Below are positions 28,644-37,576 of a stretch of 64,000 bases of DNA, piece by piece. The stretch comes from Oscillospiraceae bacterium (GTDB lineage: Bacteria; Bacillota; Clostridia; Oscillospirales; Acutalibacteraceae). The stretch spans positions 953,750 through 1,017,749 of the forward strand of contig JAKVOA010000001.1 of assembly GCA_022483045.1 (NCBI GenBank), read 5' to 3'. Within the stretch, counting starts at the first letter, position 1. Every line of letters starts with the position of its first letter. The position numbers and the translations under genes are program-made. Below the pieces are notes generated by a model. That model saw nothing but the letters and a program-made list of their open reading frames with translations. It had not been told where the DNA came from and did no database searches.

Positions 28644-30122
28644 TTACAAAATTATGCAAATCAGGCCGTTGCAGCCGTCGTTGATAATCCGCTCGATTGT
28701 TTCCCGCACCTTTTCGCGCGCGTCCTGCGGCATACGGTAAAGCTTGTTGTGCATCCCCTCATTGACAAGTTCATGCAGGCTTTTCCCGAAAATATTGGAT
28801 TCCCAGATTTTCGAGGGGTTTTCTTCAAATTCTTTCAGAATGTATGATACCAGTTCTTCGCTTTGTGCCTCTGACCCGACAATCGGCGTAATTTCTGTTG
28901 TGATTTGTGTTTTCATCATGTGAATGGAGGGTGCGGTGGCTTTCAGGCGAATGCCGTATTTACCTCCTTGTCGCACAATACGCGGTTCCTCCAGCGTCAG
29001 CTCATCAGTTGCCGGCATAACAATTCCATAGCCGGTTTCCTGCACCGAATGATAGGCATCCTTGATTTTGTCGTATTCTTTCTGCATCCGCGCAAAGTTC
29101 ATCATGCTGTCGAGCAGGTCTTCTTCTGTTTCCAGCGAAAGGCCGGTCTTTTCGCCCAGCACTTTATAAAACAGCGACTGCTCCAGTGAAACGGACATTC
29201 TGATTTTTCCTGTACCTAGATCAATACTGGAAACGGTGGCTTTCTGCACGTATTCGCAGGCAGAAATCTGCTGTGCCATGCTGCTGACTTCCCGAATGCA
29301 GCTTATTTTAGCGGCACTGTCACGAATTGCCTCATATACGGCTGCGCGCAGCCAATGTTCTTTTTCCAAAGTTGAAATCCAGTGCGGCATATCGATTCTA
29401 ATCTCTTGTACTGGAAATTCAAAGAGAACTTTCGACAAAATTTCCCGAATACCGTCCTCTTCAAGTTCCAGACAGTTGACCGGCAAAACCGGAACCCCAT
29501 ATTTTGTTTCCAGCTGCTTTGCAAGCTCTTTGGTTCCCGCAGCAGCGGGGTCTGTGGAATTAAGCAGAACAATAAAGGGTTTATGGATTTCTTTAAGCTC
29601 TGTAATAACACGCTCTTCAGCATCCTCATACTCTTCCCGTGGAATATCGCTGATGCTGCCATCGGTGGTAACTACCAGCCCAATAGTAGAGTGCTCTGTA
29701 ATCACTTTTTTCGTACCGATTTCCGCCGCCATATTGAATGGGACCGGGTCATCAAACCACGGCGTCATCACCATACGCGGGCTATCGCCCTCAACATAAC
29801 CTAAAGCACTGGGCACTATGTAACCGACACAGTCGATTAAGCGCACCGAAAAAGTAGCGCTGTCGTCGATTTGCACTTTCACAGCCTGCTCTGGTATGAA
29901 TTTAGGCTCTGTTGTCATAATGGTGCGTCCGGCGGCTGACTGCGGCAGCTCATCTACAGCTCGGTCTTTACGGGCCTCTTCATCAATATTGGGTATCACA
30001 ATGGTATCCATAAACTTTTTGATAAAAGTAGATTTTCCTGTACGCACCGGACCGACAACGCCAATGTAAATATCGCCGTTTGTTCGTTTTGCAATGTCCC
30101 GGTAAATCGTGTGTTCTGCCAT
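28644..30122 (-). CDS. spoIVA: stage IV sporulation protein A
   Basis: SpoIVA is a cytoskeletal ATPase that polymerises around the forespore and forms the basement layer of the spore coat, anchored by SpoVM. From the ATG at 30122 (AGGAGGG six bases upstream) it has 492 residues, the same as Bacillus SpoIVA. The P-loop GPVRTGKS is at 24-31, after the family N-terminus MAEHTIYRDIAKRTNGDIY. The frame extends seven residues further up (30143) without a ribosome site. It lies 50 bases after the DUF3794/LysM gene; spoVM is encoded about 1.7 kb upstream. Confidence 0.97.
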   Translation of the reverse strand: MAEHTIYRDIAKRTNGDIYIGVVGPVRTGKSTFIKKFMDTIVIPNIDEEARKDRAVDELPQSAAGRTIMTTEPKFIPEQAVKVQIDDSATFSVRLIDCVGYIVPSALGYVEGDSPRMVMTPWFDDPVPFNMAAEIGTKKVITEHSTIGLVVTTDGSISDIPREEYEDAEERVITELKEIHKPFIVLLNSTDPAAAGTKELAKQLETKYGVPVLPVNCLELEEDGIREILSKVLFEFPVQEIRIDMPHWISTLEKEHWLRAAVYEAIRDSAAKISCIREVSSMAQQISACEYVQKATVSSIDLGTGKIRMSVSLEQSLFYKVLGEKTGLSLETEEDLLDSMMNFARMQKEYDKIKDAYHSVQETGYGIVMPATDELTLEEPRIVRQGGKYGIRLKATAPSIHMMKTQITTEITPIVGSEAQSEELVSYILKEFEENPSKIWESNIFGKSLHELVNEGMHNKLYRMPQDAREKVRETIERIINDGCNGLICIIL

Positions 30123-30171
30123 TTTCTTCCCTCCTGCGCTCATTGTGTGCTGCCTGCTGCAAACATATTTC

Positions 30172-31689
30172 TTACATGGGAATCAGCAGCATCCCCTGAT
30201 TCTCTACGGTTTCTCCGGTAAGGCCGTTTTCCTGCTGAATGGCACCTACGCTGGTGCTGTAGCGGCACGCAATGTCCCACAGCTTTTCGCCCGCATCTGC
30301 AAAATAAATGCACAGCGCAGCGGGGTCCTTTTCTTTGGTGCGAGTTGTATCTTCTTCGATTTCCGTAATGAATTTAATGGTCTGCATTTCGTAAACTTCC
30401 GCTGTCAGCAAAAGCTCAGCCTTCATGTCAATTTCACCGCCGGTCAGGTGGTAGCTGAGGCTGAGTACACTGCCCTCTGCCATGCAGCGGGTATCGTACT
30501 GAATCTCGATTGGTTTCGCACAGGAAAATTCTGTAGAACGTTCAAAATAGAAAGGTGCATTTTCCTGGTTTAGTGCCAGCACACAGAGCAGCAATTTCCC
30601 AGTAAACTTCAGCTGGCCGTTTTCTACGGCCGCGGAAACCGTGCAGGGCTCACTCCAAAGGTCTAGAACCTTTGTAAGGCTGTTGTCACACTGTACCGTA
30701 AAGCGGTGCGAGCAGGTGTCGCTGACAATGCTGTTCAGACTTTCCAAAGTCTTTTGGCGCCGTGTAATGTTCAGCTCACAGGCATGTGAGTAAGCATCTG
30801 TCAAGGCCGCAATCGTCTTTGGAGCAAAGCAGGTAACAGCAGCCAAAAGATGCACATGTGTATCAAATGCAGAGGATTCTCCGCTGTAATCGGCGTGCAC
30901 CTGAATTTCTACACCGGAAACATTCAGCTGTACCCGGCAAGTTGTCTCAGTAGAAATGCCCTCGCAGTCGAGCAGCTGCGTAAAGGGCATTACATATTCC
31001 ATAAATTCTGGCTCAGCTGCCTCTTCTCCGGTACTGTAAAGGATATGCAAACGAATTTCACCTGCCGCCATGACCTGCCCCTGCATAGGCTCGGCCGATT
31101 TTAAAACAGCGCAGGTGTCAATGCGTAAAATTGTCTCTGCCGGCATTTTCCCCGGTGTAAGTTCCAAAGTATCCTCCACTGTAAAAGGCTGCTGTGAAAA
31201 GCTGGAAAAAGCAGTGCAGGTAAATTCTTTTTTCTGCTGCTCGGTATCTTTGTCATCAGAAGAAGTTACAATCTCCATGTCACTGCGTCCGCAGACCCGC
31301 GCACAGACAGAAAAAGCACCGTGAATATCCAGGCGGCGCGGGCTGGTTGGGCGGCAGTTGACATACTCCACCCTGGTAAATGCGGAGATTCTCGGGTTTT
31401 CTGCCGGCTGTTTGAGGGTAATTGCAGCAAGATAGGGACTTTCGGTCTCATAGCAGCGCACCGCCGTGCCACCGGAGTCCAGATAGTATACGCTGACAGC
31501 GCAGGTACCCTCTACTTCCAGCCGGTCGCCGGACACGCTGCGGGAAGTGATGCTCGGGCATACCTGGCACTTTAAAATGCGCTGTATATCCGGGCAGTAA
31601 TCTGGCAGGCTGATGTCCAAATCGATTGGCTGCTCCTGGCAGCCGTCATAAATTGCTTCGCTTGCAGAAAGCACCTCACGGTTAAGCAT
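30172..31689 (-). CDS. DUF3794 (SPOCS) and LysM domain protein, likely spore coat or cortex associated
   Basis: A 505-residue protein with repeated SPOCS/DUF3794 modules (for example near 35-120 and 170-300: LDISLPDYCPDIQRILKCQ, then PAETILRIDTCAVLKS). A C-terminal LysM-type peptidoglycan-binding domain (about 455-505, ADAGEKLWDIACRYSTSVGAIQQENGL) follows. Proteins of this make-up in Clostridia are thought to act in spore envelope assembly. No signal peptide is visible. It is just upstream of spoIVA in the same direction, and a possible sigma-E-type promoter precedes it. AAAGGAGAG supports the start. Confidence 0.85.
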   Translation of the reverse strand: MLNREVLSASEAIYDGCQEQPIDLDISLPDYCPDIQRILKCQVCPSITSRSVSGDRLEVEGTCAVSVYYLDSGGTAVRCYETESPYLAAITLKQPAENPRISAFTRVEYVNCRPTSPRRLDIHGAFSVCARVCGRSDMEIVTSSDDKDTEQQKKEFTCTAFSSFSQQPFTVEDTLELTPGKMPAETILRIDTCAVLKSAEPMQGQVMAAGEIRLHILYSTGEEAAEPEFMEYVMPFTQLLDCEGISTETTCRVQLNVSGVEIQVHADYSGESSAFDTHVHLLAAVTCFAPKTIAALTDAYSHACELNITRRQKTLESLNSIVSDTCSHRFTVQCDNSLTKVLDLWSEPCTVSAAVENGQLKFTGKLLLCVLALNQENAPFYFERSTEFSCAKPIEIQYDTRCMAEGSVLSLSYHLTGGEIDMKAELLLTAEVYEMQTIKFITEIEEDTTRTKEKDPAALCIYFADAGEKLWDIACRYSTSVGAIQQENGLTGETVENQGMLLIPM

Positions 31690-31721
31690 ATAAACAATCT
31701 CTCCTTTTCCTTTTCTGGAAT

Positions 31722-31750
31722 ATCATATTCCATTGGCAGGAAAAATATGA
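31722..31750 (-). promoter_or_regulatory. candidate sigma-E-type promoter of the DUF3794-spoIVA pair
   Basis: Minus-strand TCATATT (31744-31750), 14-base spacer, AATATGAT (31722-31729). The -35 resembles the sigma-E consensus (ATATT core); the -10 agrees at five of eight positions with CATACAAT. It lies between the spoVM terminator and the gene, and both downstream genes belong to the mother-cell programme in relatives. Confidence 0.3.
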
Positions 31751-31759
31751 CCTATCTAT

Positions 31760-31805
31760 AAAAAAGCGCGGCCCGCTGTCTGTATCAATACAGACAGCGG
31801 GCCGC
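31760..31805 (-). terminator. rho-independent terminator after spoVM
   Basis: An exceptionally long perfect stem (about 17 bases, 31789-31805 with 31768-31784) with a four-base loop, followed by six U residues on the minus strand. Confidence 0.85.
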
Positions 31806-31824
31806 ATACATTTATTTTTGCAGC

Positions 31825-31923
31825 CTACTCGTGCCGAGGTTCCGGCTGCTCTTTTTGAATATGGAAAAATTTACGCAGGAAAAAGCCGAGCACTTTAGGG
31901 CTGTGTACCACTACAATTTTCAC
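31825..31923 (-). CDS. spoVM: stage V sporulation protein M
   Basis: SpoVM is a tiny amphipathic helix that senses the convex forespore membrane and tethers SpoIVA there. This 32-residue product starts at a GTG (31923) with GGAGGG seven bases upstream. It reads KIVVVHSPKVLGFF..., matching the SpoVM pattern: a short hydrophobic start, S/L-P-K-x-L-G, then a basic amphipathic helix. It is six residues longer than the 26-residue Bacillus protein (acidic/basic tail EQPEPRHE). The place after thiN is the same as in Bacillus (prpC-prkC-rsgA-rpe-thiN-spoVM). Confidence 0.85.
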   Translation of the reverse strand: MKIVVVHSPKVLGFFLRKFFHIQKEQPEPRHE

Positions 31924-31937
31924 AGAAAATCCCTCCA

Positions 31938-32105
31938 TTATCCGCAGCGCCGGATAACCGATATGCCCAGACAAACCAAAAGGACTGCCACAATGAAGAA
32001 GATTAGCCCAACCGGGCAAAAAGAAGAGAGAACAAGCCCTACTCCAAAGGCTACCACACAGGTAGTTCCTTTTCCCTTCATACATTGCTGAAAGCGTCCG
32101 CGCAT
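31938..32105 (-). CDS. small membrane protein between thiN and spoVM
   Basis: A 55-residue protein (start ATG 32105, with AGGCGGTGAG upstream). A short basic N-terminus is followed by two closely spaced hydrophobic segments (about 16-28 and 33-48) joined by SSFCPVG, ending IRRCG. It ends 14 bases before the spoVM start and overlaps nothing else. A second ATG at residue 9 could be used instead. I do not recognise a family. The location suggests expression with thiN and spoVM. Confidence 0.55.
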   Translation of the reverse strand: MRGRFQQCMKGKGTTCVVAFGVGLVLSSFCPVGLIFFIVAVLLVCLGISVIRRCG

Positions 32106-32166
32106 CGGCTCACCGCCTTTACTGGTTGATAACCCAGTATATACGCTTGAGAGAAATTCTGTGCTT

Positions 32167-32805
32167 TTATTTTTTGCTTTTTTCGCTGAGAACATAAATA
32201 ATTACACTGCCGCCCAGCACGGTAATTGTCGCATCATCGCTCTCAATGATATTGCTTGTGCCAATTGGATTGTCAGAGCTGATAACACTTTCCGTCAGTG
32301 GATATTTCATTCCGGTATAAGTAACTGTAGCGTTGGGTACGCCAAACGGGTACACAGAAGCTGTGCAGCCTTTCATATCCCGCAAATGCAGCCGGCCGCC
32401 GGGCATAAAGAACAGTTTTTCATCGTCAGAGATAATGACGCCGTGGCCGCCGAGTTTGCTGATATACTGCAGAATAGAAACATTTGCATAAGAATGATCA
32501 AATCTGGCACCCAGCGCGCCAAAAAACACAAAGTCTTTATATCCCCTATGCATACCTTCCTTGACTGCGGCAAGCATATCGGTATCATCTTTTTCACGCA
32601 TCAGGCGCACAGTCTCAAGGCCCTCTGGCGGTGCAGTCTTAAGAGAATCAAAATCGCCAATCAAAAGGTCCGGCTTGATTTTTGCAGCAACAGCAGTGTC
32701 AAATCCACCGTCTGCGCAAATGACAAAAGAACCTTCTGTAATCGAATCTTTAATAATAGATAAATTTTGTACGGGAGCAGAGCCAATAATGACACATTGA
32801 TTCAT
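32167..32805 (-). CDS. thiN: thiamine diphosphokinase
   Basis: ThiN transfers pyrophosphate from ATP to thiamine, giving thiamine diphosphate. The 212-residue protein has the family signatures: ICADGGFDTAVAAKIKPDLLIGDFDSL near 29-55 (metal/ATP-binding DGG and GDFDS), a KDDTDM motif near 71 and GALGARFDHSYANV near 97-110. The start overlaps the rsgA stop by four bases. In Bacillus it follows rpe, which is absent here. Confidence 0.95.
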   Translation of the reverse strand: MNQCVIIGSAPVQNLSIIKDSITEGSFVICADGGFDTAVAAKIKPDLLIGDFDSLKTAPPEGLETVRLMREKDDTDMLAAVKEGMHRGYKDFVFFGALGARFDHSYANVSILQYISKLGGHGVIISDDEKLFFMPGGRLHLRDMKGCTASVYPFGVPNATVTYTGMKYPLTESVISSDNPIGTSNIIESDDATITVLGGSVIIYVLSEKSKK

Positions 32806-33689
32806 TTTTTATAACATTCCTTTCTATCCTTTAATTCCTGATAGATTTCTACATAGCTTTCATGGCGTGACTGCAGAATTTCTCCATTTTCTACTGCCTG
32901 CAAGACAGCGCAACCCTTTTCACAGGTGTGCGAGCACCCCTGAAACTGGCAGCGGCCGAGATACGGCCGAAACTCCCGGAAGCAATTCTGCAGCTGCTCT
33001 TTTTCGATTAAGTGATAGCGCTCTGTACAAATAGAGGAAAAGCCGGGCGTATCGGCTGCAAGTCCCCCCTGCGGCAGATGAAGCAGCTCTACTTGACGGG
33101 TCGTATGCCGGCCGCGGCCGAGTTTGCGGCTGATTTCCCCTGTTGCAAGGGAAAGCTGCGGGTATAGTGCATTGAGCAGAGAAGATTTTCCCGCGCCGGT
33201 ATTTCCGGTAAGCACAGTCACCTTTCCCGTAAGATAGGGCCGCACCTGCTCAATGCCGCTGTTCGTTGCCGAAGAAAGGATAAAACAGGGGAATCCGGCT
33301 TTTTTATAAATTTCATACAACCAGTCACCGCTTTGCAGATCTGTTTTAGAAACAGCGACCGCTGGCTCGATTTTTTGGTGCTCCGCCGCAGCAATAAGTT
33401 TATCGATCACCAGCGTGCTTGGGGCTGGGTCACAAACCGACACTACAATCAGCAGCTGATCAATATTGGCAACCGGCGGGCGCACCAAAGAATTCCTGCG
33501 GGGCAGGATTTCTTCGATATAGCCATCGTCCCCTTCAGGGCGGAATAAGACATGGTCGCCGACAACCGGCTTTTCACCTGTTTTGCGAAAACGCCCACAG
33601 GCACGACACTCTACGCTGTCCCCTGTTTCTGTTTCGACTTTGTAAAATCCGCTCAGACTTTTCAGAATCGTTCCTTTACACATTTTCAT
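32802..33689 (-). CDS. rsgA: small ribosomal subunit biogenesis GTPase RsgA
   Basis: RsgA is a circularly permuted GTPase that checks the maturing 30S subunit. From ATG 33689 it has 295 residues, close to the Bacillus length. The N-terminal OB fold (GTILKSLSGFYKVE) is followed by G4 VSKTDL near 117, G1 GNTGAGKSS near 165, and G3 DTPGFSS near 212. The C-terminal zinc motif includes CQFQGCSHTCEKGC. An in-frame extension to 33845 lies inside prkC and is disregarded. ATG at 33683 is an alternative. It overlaps nothing and starts just after the prkC stop region. Confidence 0.95.
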   Translation of the reverse strand: MKMCKGTILKSLSGFYKVETETGDSVECRACGRFRKTGEKPVVGDHVLFRPEGDDGYIEEILPRRNSLVRPPVANIDQLLIVVSVCDPAPSTLVIDKLIAAAEHQKIEPAVAVSKTDLQSGDWLYEIYKKAGFPCFILSSATNSGIEQVRPYLTGKVTVLTGNTGAGKSSLLNALYPQLSLATGEISRKLGRGRHTTRQVELLHLPQGGLAADTPGFSSICTERYHLIEKEQLQNCFREFRPYLGRCQFQGCSHTCEKGCAVLQAVENGEILQSRHESYVEIYQELKDRKECYKK

Positions 33690-33691
33690 GC

Positions 33692-35773
33692 TTATGCCCC
33701 ATCCTGTCCAGAAGACTGGGAAGAGGAAGACGACGCGGCAGGTGCAGAAGACTGCGGCTGATGCGACGACGAAGCAGAGCTGCTTGGGCGAGAGGAAACG
33801 CTTGGCGCAGAAGAAGCCTGTGAATCCTGATAGGTTCCCTGCCACGTAATGGCCCAGTTGCCTGTTGTAAAGTCTAGTTTATATTTCACATATTTCTGGC
33901 CGTCCAGCTCGACCAAAAGCTCTTTGGAACCGCTGCTGTCCTTAAACTGACCGGTCCAGGTATTGTTAGAAGAAGGATTGACAGCGGCACTGCCCTGCTG
34001 CACACCGTCCAAATAATAAACTAGAGAAACACTGTGCTTTACATTTGCCGGCAGCTGCACAACCACCTTAATTTCTTTTTCATTCTGCCCAGAGCTGTAA
34101 TACACCGTAATCGTACTGCCTTTTGCAACAGAATTTCCCGCGGCAGGTGATGTGGAAACGACATAATTGGCTGGTTTGCCGGTGTTGTCCTGCGCAGCTA
34201 CCGAAACTTTAAATCCAGCATTAGTCAGAGTATCTTTTGCACTGCTTACCGTCTGTCCTACGACATCCGGTACACTGACAGATGCCGGGCCGGTACTGAT
34301 ATAAACCGTTACGGTCTTTCCTTTTTCAATGGAAGTGCCCGCTGCAGGGTCTGTGGAAATCGCATTTCCTTTGTCTATGGTATCACTGGACTGCTCTTTA
34401 AAGGAAGCGAGAAGTCCGTTTTCTTTCAAAGTCTGCTCGGCAGTTGCCTTTGTCTGATTTGTCACATCCGGTACCATTGCGGTATCTTGGCTCTTTACAA
34501 CCGTCAGCGTTACCTTAGAGCCCGCCGGCACAGCTGTGCCGGCGGCAGGGTCCTGCGCTGTAATGACACCGGCATCTTTTGTGCTGTCTGTCACATATTT
34601 AATAGTGAATTGAAAATTATTGGAATTATCAGCCTGCACTGTAGAAAGCGTTTTACCTACAAAATTTTCTAGTGTTACTTTTTTCTGAGACTTCAGCGCA
34701 CCAGAAAGAACCAAAATTGCCGCTACAACCAAAAAAGCTGCAATGATGCCCGTCGCAATCAGCGGCGCCTTGTTGCGCGTTTTTTGTTTGACTTCCGGCT
34801 GTGTTTGGCTGTCGGCATTTCCGTCTTCGGTATAGACATAATCATCCCTGTACTCATTCTGAGGGTCTATATCCATGGTTGTGTCGGTATCCAGATATTT
34901 TGTCGGCTTGTCCCCGGCAAAGTATTCATAATGGAAACGCACACTGGGGTCCTGCTCAAAAATATTAATGTCCCGCAACATCTGCGCAGCAGACTGGTAG
35001 CGCTGCATAGGGTCTTTCTGCATGGCTTTCAGCGTGATTTCCTGCAGGCCCATCGGGATATCAGGATTGATTTCCCGCGGCGGGCAAGGGTCCGTCTGCA
35101 GCTGCATAATTGCGACAGATACCGCGTTTTCTGCCTCAAATGGCAGCTGGCCCGTGGTCATTTCGTACAACATGACGCCGACGGAATAAATATCCGCCTT
35201 TTCGTCTGTCAAGTCGCCGCGGGCCTGTTCCGGGGCAATATAATGCACAGAGCCAATGGCTTTGTCGGTCATGGTGCGTGTTTCGCTGCGAGCAAAGCGG
35301 GCAATGCCAAAATCGGTCACTTTAATGTGACCATTTGGCAAAACCATAATGTTCTGCGGCTTAATATCGCGGTGAACAATACCGCGCTCGTGTGCATGCT
35401 GCAGTGCCTGCAAAATTTCTGTTGTAAAGTGCAGGGCCTTGTGCCAATCCACGCCGGGCTGCTGGTCAAGGTACTGCTTGAGCGTAATACCATCGATATA
35501 TTCTTCAACAATATACTGAATTTGGTCGCCAAAGCTGACATCGTAAACTTTAACGATATTGGGATGAGAAAGCAGTGCAATCGCTTTGCTTTCATTTTTA
35601 AAGCGCCGGATAAATTCTGCATTGTGCAGGTATTCATCTTTTAAAATCTTAATTGCAACCACACGCTGGTCCAGGGTATCGTACGCGCGGTAAACAAGTG
35701 CCATGCCGCCCATACCGACCAACTCATGGATTTCGTATCTGCCGTCCAGGCGTTTCCCAGTATATTTATCCAT
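33692..35773 (-). CDS. prkC: PASTA-domain Ser/Thr protein kinase PrkC (Stk1)
   Basis: Transmembrane kinase that senses peptidoglycan fragments and controls growth, cell-wall metabolism and spore germination. The 693 residues contain a kinase domain (about 10-270) with VHRDIKPQN and KVTDFGIARF and an activation-loop APEQ. One membrane segment lies near 340-362. Three PASTA repeats follow (about 368-565; VPDVTNQT, VPDVVGQT), then a beta domain and a Ser-rich tail of about 45 residues. Its cognate phosphatase gene prpC lies 25 bases upstream, the standard arrangement. Confidence 0.96.
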   Translation of the reverse strand: MDKYTGKRLDGRYEIHELVGMGGMALVYRAYDTLDQRVVAIKILKDEYLHNAEFIRRFKNESKAIALLSHPNIVKVYDVSFGDQIQYIVEEYIDGITLKQYLDQQPGVDWHKALHFTTEILQALQHAHERGIVHRDIKPQNIMVLPNGHIKVTDFGIARFARSETRTMTDKAIGSVHYIAPEQARGDLTDEKADIYSVGVMLYEMTTGQLPFEAENAVSVAIMQLQTDPCPPREINPDIPMGLQEITLKAMQKDPMQRYQSAAQMLRDINIFEQDPSVRFHYEYFAGDKPTKYLDTDTTMDIDPQNEYRDDYVYTEDGNADSQTQPEVKQKTRNKAPLIATGIIAAFLVVAAILVLSGALKSQKKVTLENFVGKTLSTVQADNSNNFQFTIKYVTDSTKDAGVITAQDPAAGTAVPAGSKVTLTVVKSQDTAMVPDVTNQTKATAEQTLKENGLLASFKEQSSDTIDKGNAISTDPAAGTSIEKGKTVTVYISTGPASVSVPDVVGQTVSSAKDTLTNAGFKVSVAAQDNTGKPANYVVSTSPAAGNSVAKGSTITVYYSSGQNEKEIKVVVQLPANVKHSVSLVYYLDGVQQGSAAVNPSSNNTWTGQFKDSSGSKELLVELDGQKYVKYKLDFTTGNWAITWQGTYQDSQASSAPSVSSRPSSSASSSHQPQSSAPAASSSSSQSSGQDGA

Positions 35774-35798
35774 TAACCGAAGTCACCTCTCCCGCGCG

Positions 35799-36536
35799 TC
35801 AGTTTTCAATGATGGCAACGGTGATATTGTCGCTTCCGCCGCTATCTTTGGCCTGGCTGACCAGCTTTTCTGCAAGCTGCTGCCCGGCATACTGCTGTGA
35901 AAAAGAATAGAAATCTTCTTTTTCAATGTAATTTGAAAGGCCGTCTGTACACAAAAGCAGCAGGCTGCGCCCCTCAAACGGGACCTCGTTGTAATCCACT
36001 TCTACAGTAGGTTCAATCCCCAAAGCACGTGTAATAATGTTTTTCTGAGGATGAAATTTTGCCTGCTGCTCTGTTAAATCTCCACTGTCGACTAGCTCCT
36101 GCACAATGGAATGGTCGGTAGTTACCTGCCGAATACCGTCAGGAGTAATTAGGTATGCACGGCTGTCGCCGGCATGCGCAATATGTGCAATGCCATCATA
36201 AACGATTGCCGAGACAACCGTGGTACCCATACCGTGCAGTTCCTCTTCTGCGCACGAGCGCTCGTAAACCGCCGTATTGGCATTATAAACTGCCGCGACC
36301 ATCAGGTCGCGTATGGAATTGTCACTGTAAGACGGATTCCCCTGAAAAAAGCTGTGATACTGGCGCACCATGGTTTCCACTGCGATACTGCTGGCAACAT
36401 TGCCGCCATTGGCGCCGCCCATACCGTCACAAACAACGGCCCAGGCAATTCCGTTAGCAGTCAGGCCGCTTCGGCAGGCATCTTGATTTGACTCGCGCAC
36501 CAGCCCAATATCTGTTTTATGACATACTTTAAACAT
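35799..36536 (-). CDS. prpC: PP2C-type Ser/Thr protein phosphatase PrpC
   Basis: PrpC removes phosphates placed by PrkC. Starting at ATG 36536 (AGAGGTG upstream) it has 245 residues. The PP2C metal motifs are visible: GLVRESNQDA near 11-20, VCDGMGGANGG near 35-45, HAGDSRAYLI near 114, LLLCTDGLSN near 188 and the final GGSDNITV. The start lies eight bases inside the rlmN end. An upstream in-frame extension to 36629 lies entirely inside rlmN and is disregarded. Confidence 0.95.
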   Translation of the reverse strand: MFKVCHKTDIGLVRESNQDACRSGLTANGIAWAVVCDGMGGANGGNVASSIAVETMVRQYHSFFQGNPSYSDNSIRDLMVAAVYNANTAVYERSCAEEELHGMGTTVVSAIVYDGIAHIAHAGDSRAYLITPDGIRQVTTDHSIVQELVDSGDLTEQQAKFHPQKNIITRALGIEPTVEVDYNEVPFEGRSLLLLCTDGLSNYIEKEDFYSFSQQYAGQQLAEKLVSQAKDSGGSDNITVAIIEN

Positions 36537-37575
36537 GGGACACCTCTTCTTGCCTTCTGCGCCGCAGCTGGCCGCAGGAAGCATTGATATCTGACCCCAA
36601 GGTACGCCGCACAGTCGCGGTGATTCCATGAGACTCCAGAATATGAATAAAACTTTCTTCTCTCTCTTTTGAACTTTTTCGATAGCTGGTACCTGCTACG
36701 CTGTTCACAGGAATCAAATTCACATGGCACAGGGTGCCCTCCAGCCTGGCGGCAAGCTCCCTGGCACAGGCATTGCTGTCGTTTAGTCCTTGTATCATAG
36801 CATACTCAAAAGAAACCCGCCGTCCTGTCACTTTTTCATAGTAGCGGCAGGCTTTCAGCAGCTCTTCTATAGAATATTTTCTGCTGACGGGCATTGTCTG
36901 CTGCCGAATACTGTCATTCGGCGCATGCAGCGAAACGGAAAGCGTAAGCTGCAGCCGCTTCTCTGCCAAGTCATAAATGCGGTCAACTAAGCCGCAGGTG
37001 GAAAGAGAAATGTGCCGCATGCCAATATTCATGCCGTCCGGGTCTGTAATGAGCGATAAGAAGCGCAGTACATTTTCGTAATTATCCAGCGGCTCACCCA
37101 TACCCATAAGCACAATATTGGAAATGCGGGCCGCGCCGTCGCGCTGGGCTGCCTGTACCTCGGCCACCATTTCACCGGCAGTCAGATTTCGGGAAAAGCC
37201 GCTTTTGCCGGTCGCACAAAAGGAACAGTTCATTTTACAGCCAACTTGCGTAGAAATGCAGATACTGCGCCCGTGATGATAATCCATCAGCACAGCCTCT
37301 ACCAGCTCTCCGTCGTGCATCTGGAAAAGGTATTTGCGGGTGCCATCAATTTTAGAGACCAGTTTCTGTGCAATCGCGGCATCTGCTATGTAGCAGCGCT
37401 GTGCCAGAGTCTGCCGCAGAGATTTGCTAAGGTTGGTCATTTCATTGAAATCCTGTACCCCGATTTTTTGCAGCCAAGAAAAAGCCTGCTTTGCACGGTA
37501 GGCAGGCTGCCCAAGCTCAGCAAAGAGTGCCGAGAGTTCTTCCTGGTTCATTGACCGAATATCTTGTGGCGACAA
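36529..37575 (-). CDS. rlmN: 23S rRNA (adenine-2503-C2)-methyltransferase RlmN
   Basis: Radical SAM enzyme that methylates A2503 of 23S rRNA and A37 of some tRNAs. The C-x3-C-x2-C cluster motif is in GCKMNCSFCATG near 115. The methyl-carrying Cys lies in the C-terminal half, and VLMGMGEPLDNYENVL is near 155-170. I propose a TTG start at 37575 (348 residues, LSPQDIRSMNQEEL...). It directly follows the rsmB stop and has AGGAAGG at good spacing. The frame is open up to 37614 and an ATG at 37551 is also possible but would cut the conserved DIRS start. Confidence 0.93.
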   Translation of the reverse strand: MSPQDIRSMNQEELSALFAELGQPAYRAKQAFSWLQKIGVQDFNEMTNLSKSLRQTLAQRCYIADAAIAQKLVSKIDGTRKYLFQMHDGELVEAVLMDYHHGRSICISTQVGCKMNCSFCATGKSGFSRNLTAGEMVAEVQAAQRDGAARISNIVLMGMGEPLDNYENVLRFLSLITDPDGMNIGMRHISLSTCGLVDRIYDLAEKRLQLTLSVSLHAPNDSIRQQTMPVSRKYSIEELLKACRYYEKVTGRRVSFEYAMIQGLNDSNACARELAARLEGTLCHVNLIPVNSVAGTSYRKSSKEREESFIHILESHGITATVRRTLGSDINASCGQLRRRRQEEVSHV

Positions 37576-37576
37576 A

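Noticed and set aside
33690-33845. N-terminal extension of RsgA
   Set aside because: It lies inside prkC and is not seen in the family.
34784-35644. Plus-strand frame opposite the prkC kinase domain
   Set aside because: Same reason; the kinase motifs on the minus strand are unambiguous.
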